Below are positions 5,966 through 9,291 of a stretch of DNA of 9,291 nucleotides, piece by piece. How positions within the stretch are numbered: the stretch's first letter is position 1; each line of letters begins with the position of its first letter. The position numbers were made by a program, and so were the translations under genes. The notes below the pieces were generated by a model. That model worked only from the letters and a program-made list of their open reading frames with translations, was not told the origin of the DNA and did no database searches. The stretch is from an uncultured Bacteroidales bacterium (lineage in GTDB: Bacteria > Bacteroidota > Bacteroidia > Bacteroidales > UBA932): contig ONFK01000044.1 in assembly GCA_900317065.1 (NCBI GenBank), positions 1-9,291 on the forward strand, given 5' to 3'.

Positions 5966-8023
5966 ATGGACAGGGAAGCGGCACATAGCAGGATCATTGA
6001 ACTCCGGGCCATCCTGGAGGAGAATAGCCGGCGCTACTACGTCGACAACGCTCCCACGATGTCCGACTACGAGTATGACCAGCTGATGCACGAATTGGAG
6101 GCCCTGGAGGCGGATTTTCCGGAATTCGCCTCCGCGGACTCCCCTGCCGCCAAGGTAGGCAGCGACCTCGAAAAAGGACGTGAGTTCGTGCAGAGGGCGC
6201 ACCGCTATCCCATGCTGTCGCTCAGCAACACTTATTCGATACAGGAAGTAGAAGAATTCTCCGCCAGGGCCGACAAGGCTCTGGGCTCTTCTTCTTTCAC
6301 TTACTGTTGCGAACTCAAGTTCGACGGCACTGCCATCTGCCTCACATATAAGAAAGGCAGGCTCGTGCAGGCTCTCACCAGGGGAGACGGCGTTGTCGGG
6401 GACGATGTCACCGAGAATGCCAGGCGCATCTCGAACATCCCTCAGGTGCTTCACGGAGACTATCCCGAAGAATTCGAAATCCGCGGCGAGGTGCTGATGC
6501 CCTACGCCGCATTCGACCGCCTGAATGAACTCCGGGTGCTCGATGACGAGCAGCCTTTCGCCAATCCCCGGAACGCCGCGTCCGGTTCTCTGAAACTGAT
6601 GAATCCGGACGAGGTTGCCCAGCGCGGTCTCTGGTGTACCCTGTACCATATCCCCGCCCAGAGTCTGGACTTCGAATCCCACGATCAGGCCCTCAGGGCG
6701 GCTGCAAGCTGGGGCCTGCCCGTGGCGGACAGCCGCCGCATCTGCCGCAATATCGACGAAATCAAGGACTTCATCGACTATTGGGACGTCCATCGCAAGG
6801 AACTCCCATACGCGACCGACGGAGTCGTCATCAAGATCAACGAGATGGCCTTCCAGAGGGAACTCGGCTATACTGCCAAATCCCCCCGCTGGGCAGTCGC
6901 CTACAAGTTCAAGGCAGAGCAGGCTCTCACTCCCATTCTTTCGATAGACTATCAGGTCGGCCGCACCGGGGCAATCACTCCTGTGGCGAACCTTGAGCCG
7001 GTCCTTCTCTCCGGCACTATGGTCAAGCGTGCAACGCTGGTCAACGAAGACCAGATAAGGGCCCTCGACATCCACGAAGGAGACTATGTCTATGTCGAGA
7101 AAGGCGGAGAAATCATACCGAAAATAACGGCTGTCGAGCCTCTCAGGCGCAAACCTGGAGCGAAAGTCCCGGAATTCCCCCGGGTCTGTCCCGACTGCGG
7201 CACTCCCCTCGTGCGCGAAGAAGACGAAGCGAAATGGTTCTGTCCGAACAGCGACGGCTGCCCTATGCAGATCAAGGGAGAACTTCTCCATTTCACCGGC
7301 CGCAAGGCAATGGACATCCTCGCCGGAGAGGCGACCATCGGCCAGCTCTACAGTCTCGGCTTGGCGAAGACTCCGGCGGATCTCTACGATCTGACCCCGC
7401 GTCAGCTTACGAGCCTTGAAGGATGGAAGGAGAAGTCCGCGCTCCGCTTCATCGCAAGCCTCGACAAATCCAGGGCCGTGCCCTTCGAGCGTGTGCTCTT
7501 CGCGCTCGGAATACGTTTCGTCGGGGAGACTACGGCCAGGACCGTCGCCCGCTACTTCGGCAGCATCGATGCGCTGGCGGCAGCAGGCGAAGACGATCTC
7601 AAGAACGTTCCGGACGTGGGAGAGGTCTGCGCAAAGAGCATCTACGGATATTTCCGCGATCCGGTTCATCTCGAAGAAATAGACAGGCTTAAAGCCCACG
7701 GCCTGAATTTCAGCGTGGAGCAGCCTTCCGCATCGGCTTCCGACGCCCTTTCGGGCAAGACCATCGTCATTTCCGGCACATTCAGCATCTCCCGGGACGA
7801 CATGAAAGCCCTCATTGAAAAACACGGAGGCAAGAATTCCGGCAGCGTCAGTTCCAAGACCTCCTTCCTGCTTTCCGGGTCCAAGCCGGGGCCCGAGAAG
7901 ATACGCAAGTGCGAGGAACTCGGCGTGCCCGTAGTAGATGAAGCGTCTTTCCTTGCCATGCTGCCTGCAGATGCTCCGGCCATCCCGCAAGCAGAATCAG
8001 TCGAACAACTCAGCCTGTTTTAA
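5966..8023 (+). CDS. ligA: NAD-dependent DNA ligase LigA
   Basis: This 685-residue enzyme seals DNA nicks in replication and repair, using NAD+ and releasing NMN and AMP. Domains in order: Ia NMN-binding (YYVDNAPTMSDYEYD, 24-38); adenylation domain with nucleophile K118 in ELKFDG (116-121), RNAASGSL (202-209), TDGVVIKIN (284-292) and KSPRWAVAYKFKAE (305-318); OB fold (about 320-400); zinc finger C408, C411, C426, C432; helix-hairpin-helix domain (about 440-580), with GIRFVGETTA and VPDVGEVCA; and BRCT (about 595-667, SGKTIVISGTFS). The first HhH turn (MDILAGEATIGQL, 449-461) is one residue shorter than E. coli LigA and lacks its GxG. The last five residues, QLSLF, match the sliding-clamp-binding consensus. 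It lies nine bases after the phosphofructokinase stop and three before the next gene. The start fits the normal N-terminus. Confidence 0.98.
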   Translation: MDREAAHSRIIELRAILEENSRRYYVDNAPTMSDYEYDQLMHELEALEADFPEFASADSPAAKVGSDLEKGREFVQRAHRYPMLSLSNTYSIQEVEEFSARADKALGSSSFTYCCELKFDGTAICLTYKKGRLVQALTRGDGVVGDDVTENARRISNIPQVLHGDYPEEFEIRGEVLMPYAAFDRLNELRVLDDEQPFANPRNAASGSLKLMNPDEVAQRGLWCTLYHIPAQSLDFESHDQALRAAASWGLPVADSRRICRNIDEIKDFIDYWDVHRKELPYATDGVVIKINEMAFQRELGYTAKSPRWAVAYKFKAEQALTPILSIDYQVGRTGAITPVANLEPVLLSGTMVKRATLVNEDQIRALDIHEGDYVYVEKGGEIIPKITAVEPLRRKPGAKVPEFPRVCPDCGTPLVREEDEAKWFCPNSDGCPMQIKGELLHFTGRKAMDILAGEATIGQLYSLGLAKTPADLYDLTPRQLTSLEGWKEKSALRFIASLDKSRAVPFERVLFALGIRFVGETTARTVARYFGSIDALAAAGEDDLKNVPDVGEVCAKSIYGYFRDPVHLEEIDRLKAHGLNFSVEQPSASASDALSGKTIVISGTFSISRDDMKALIEKHGGKNSGSVSSKTSFLLSGSKPGPEKIRKCEELGVPVVDEASFLAMLPADAPAIPQAESVEQLSLF
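8006..8020 (+). other. Predicted sliding-clamp-binding motif at the LigA C-terminus
   Basis: These codons encode QLSLF (residues 681-685), directly before the stop. This matches the QL[SD]LF pentapeptide consensus for bacterial beta-clamp partners. It follows a Pro/Ala-rich tail after the BRCT domain (ADAPAIPQAESVE), which is a suitable flexible tether. Binding itself is inference. Confidence 0.6.
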
Positions 8024-8026
8024 GAT

Positions 8027-8956
8027 ATGCGAAAATACGAGATGACAGACAGGAAGGTTACCTGGAAGGATATCAGGGAACTTTTTACCGACAAGATCTG
8101 GGGAATGGAGACTGATTTCGCCTCAGGAGCCTGGCGCAACATGGTCAGTTTCATACGCATAGTCCGGAAGACTTTCGACACCTTCGCTGAAAACCGCATG
8201 GGTTTCCAGTGCGTCGCCCTGAGTTATTTCGTCACGCTGGCGATCATTCCTCTCACCGCCTTCATTTTTTTCGTTTCCAACGGTCTTCAGATAGCGGACA
8301 AACTTGAGACCCTTCTTCTCAAGATTCTCCCCAACAACCTGGATCTGGTAAACATAGCAATATCCAAGGCGGACAACATCATCGCCTCGGCACAGTCCGG
8401 CCCCGTGGGATTCGCATCGGCGATACTCTTCCTCTGGACGGTCATCTGGCTCATGTTCCAGACAGAGAGAGTGTTCAACAACGTGTGGGGCATACGCAAG
8501 ATCCCCCGCAAGACATACAAACGTTTCGGTTTTTACATCGGACTGCTAGTCCTGCTGCCCTTCATCGTAATCATATTCGCATACGGCATCGCCCTTTATT
8601 CCAATGCGGTATCGCTCATAGGACTGGATGCGGAGCATCTTTCCCGCTTTGTAGGCTGGCTGCTCTTCTATGCCATCGTTGTATTTACGCTGTCGGCAGC
8701 ATACAAGTATATTCCCGCCTGCTACGTGGTGTACAGGCATGCCCTGATGGCCGCCCTGTTTTCAGGCGCGATTTTCTGCCTCTTCCAGTATGTTTACCTC
8801 GAGACCCAGGTGTTCGTAAGCCGTCTGAATGCCGTATACGGGGTAATCGCGGCCATCCCTCTCTTCCTCATCTGGCTGAATTACAGTTTCCAGATCATCA
8901 TGTACGGAGCTCAGCTTACCTATGCGCTCCAGGACGAATACAAGAATGCTTTATGA
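8027..8956 (+). CDS. YihY/BrkB-family inner-membrane protein
   Basis: This 309-residue protein has about six hydrophobic spans, near 65-86, 127-146, 168-191, 208-226, 238-258 and 271-299. Family hallmarks are ALSYFVTLAIIPL (64-76), VFNNVWGIRK (149-158) and YGVIAAIPLFLIWLNYSFQI (271-290). Members were once called ribonuclease BN, an assignment now attributed to another protein; the true function is unsettled, with transport or envelope roles proposed. The N-terminal 50 residues are charged and probably cytoplasmic. ATG 8027 starts three bases after the ligA stop; ATG 8042 (Met6) is an alternative start, and neither has a Shine-Dalgarno sequence. The stop overlaps the next start as ATGA, so it is very likely cotranscribed with its neighbours. 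Confidence 0.92.
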   Translation: MRKYEMTDRKVTWKDIRELFTDKIWGMETDFASGAWRNMVSFIRIVRKTFDTFAENRMGFQCVALSYFVTLAIIPLTAFIFFVSNGLQIADKLETLLLKILPNNLDLVNIAISKADNIIASAQSGPVGFASAILFLWTVIWLMFQTERVFNNVWGIRKIPRKTYKRFGFYIGLLVLLPFIVIIFAYGIALYSNAVSLIGLDAEHLSRFVGWLLFYAIVVFTLSAAYKYIPACYVVYRHALMAALFSGAIFCLFQYVYLETQVFVSRLNAVYGVIAAIPLFLIWLNYSFQIIMYGAQLTYALQDEYKNAL

Positions 8957-9291
8957 GCGGTATTTCCAAATTCACGATAAAGGACTACAATCTGATTCGC
9001 AAGGAGTGGAACAGGTTGTATGCCGAAGCTTCCGTGCGCTGCCGTGACGAAGAAGAACTGGCCGTGGTCCGCAAGGCGTTCGATTTTGCGAATCAGGCAC
9101 ACAGGCACGTGCGGCGCCGTTCCGGAGAGCCATACATCCTGCACCCCATCCAGGTGGCCGAGATTGTCTGCGAAGAGATAGGTCTCGGTTACAAATCCAT
9201 CTCTGCCGCCCTTCTTCACGACGTGGTGGAAGATACCGACTATACCATCGACGATATACGCAATCTCTTCGGGGACCACATCGCCCTGCTT
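8953..9291 (+). CDS. RelA/SpoT-family (p)ppGpp synthetase/hydrolase, 3' end outside window
   Basis: ATG at 8953 overlaps the preceding TGA as ATGA, and the frame stays open to the window edge for 113 codons. The visible part is the N-terminal HD hydrolase domain. RRSGEPYILHPIQVAEI (55-71) supplies R55 and H64, equivalent to the R and H metal-site residues of Rel enzymes. LLHDVVEDT (87-95) supplies H89, D90, E93 and D94. All are intact, so ppGpp hydrolysis should be retained, arguing for a bifunctional Rel/SpoT rather than a synthetase-only RelA. The synthetase, TGS and ACT regions lie beyond the window and cannot be judged. It would set (p)ppGpp levels in starvation. Family membership is near certain; the exact paralogue is open, since many Bacteroidota carry two. 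Confidence 0.93.
   Translation, partial: MSGISKFTIKDYNLIRKEWNRLYAEASVRCRDEEELAVVRKAFDFANQAHRHVRRRSGEPYILHPIQVAEIVCEEIGLGYKSISAALLHDVVEDTDYTIDDIRNLFGDHIALL

Noticed and set aside
4736..7990. A minus-strand open frame of 1084 codons opposite the phosphofructokinase and ligA genes
   Set aside because: It is an exact codon-register mirror of two well-conserved genes, starts at TTG, crosses their junction, and shows no domain or signal I recognise. Codon bias explains it.
8920..9279. Minus-strand open frame of 119 codons at the right edge
   Set aside because: It lies opposite the RelA/SpoT start, whose plus-strand frame shows intact HD-domain motifs.
1..9291. CRISPR array, toxin-antitoxin pair, phage or transposon genes, RNA genes
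   Set aside because: Nothing of these kinds was seen; all coding regions are accounted for by housekeeping genes plus one unrecognised secreted protein, and intergenic spaces are under 100 bases.

Overview
The window looks like a chromosomal housekeeping stretch from a moderately GC-rich member of the Bacteroidota, most likely a Bacteroidales-type gut or rumen lineage. Four things point there. The promoters carry TAnnTTTG -7 boxes instead of sigma70 boxes. Start codons lack Shine-Dalgarno sequences. There is a TamL-type lipoprotein member of the BamA/TamA family. There is also a pyrophosphate-type phosphofructokinase of about 410 residues. I cannot assign a genus.

Layout: (1) 1-1758, minus strand: the first 586 codons of a tamL-like outer-membrane assembly lipoprotein, cut by the left edge. 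(2) 1759-1817: a compact divergent promoter region. (3) 1818-3841, plus strand: a SpoU/TrmH-family RNA methyltransferase overlapping by 10 bases a cytoplasmic GH13 alpha-amylase-family enzyme. (4) 3772-4635, minus strand: an unrecognised secreted protein with propeller-like repeats, whose 3' end overlaps the GH13 gene by 70 bases. (5) 4636-4726: a second compact divergent promoter region. (6) 4727-9291, plus strand: a tight four-gene run of PPi-type phosphofructokinase, NAD-dependent DNA ligase (ligA), a YihY/BrkB-family membrane protein, and the first 113 codons of a RelA/SpoT (p)ppGpp enzyme, cut by the right edge. Junctions in this run are 9 bases, 3 bases, and a 4-base ATGA overlap.

The genes do not form one pathway. 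Run 6 is probably one transcription unit joining central carbon flux, DNA joining and stringent-response control. The GH13 enzyme could feed hexose towards the same glycolytic step as the phosphofructokinase, but that is inference. There is no RNA gene, CRISPR array, insertion sequence or clear terminator, and no gene-free stretch over 300 bases. I found no convincing new defence, mobile or regulatory system. The most interesting signals are structural: promoter boxes almost touching start codons (near-leaderless messages), two divergent promoter pairs with nearly the same geometry, a convergent coding overlap, and a textbook sliding-clamp motif at the end of LigA.
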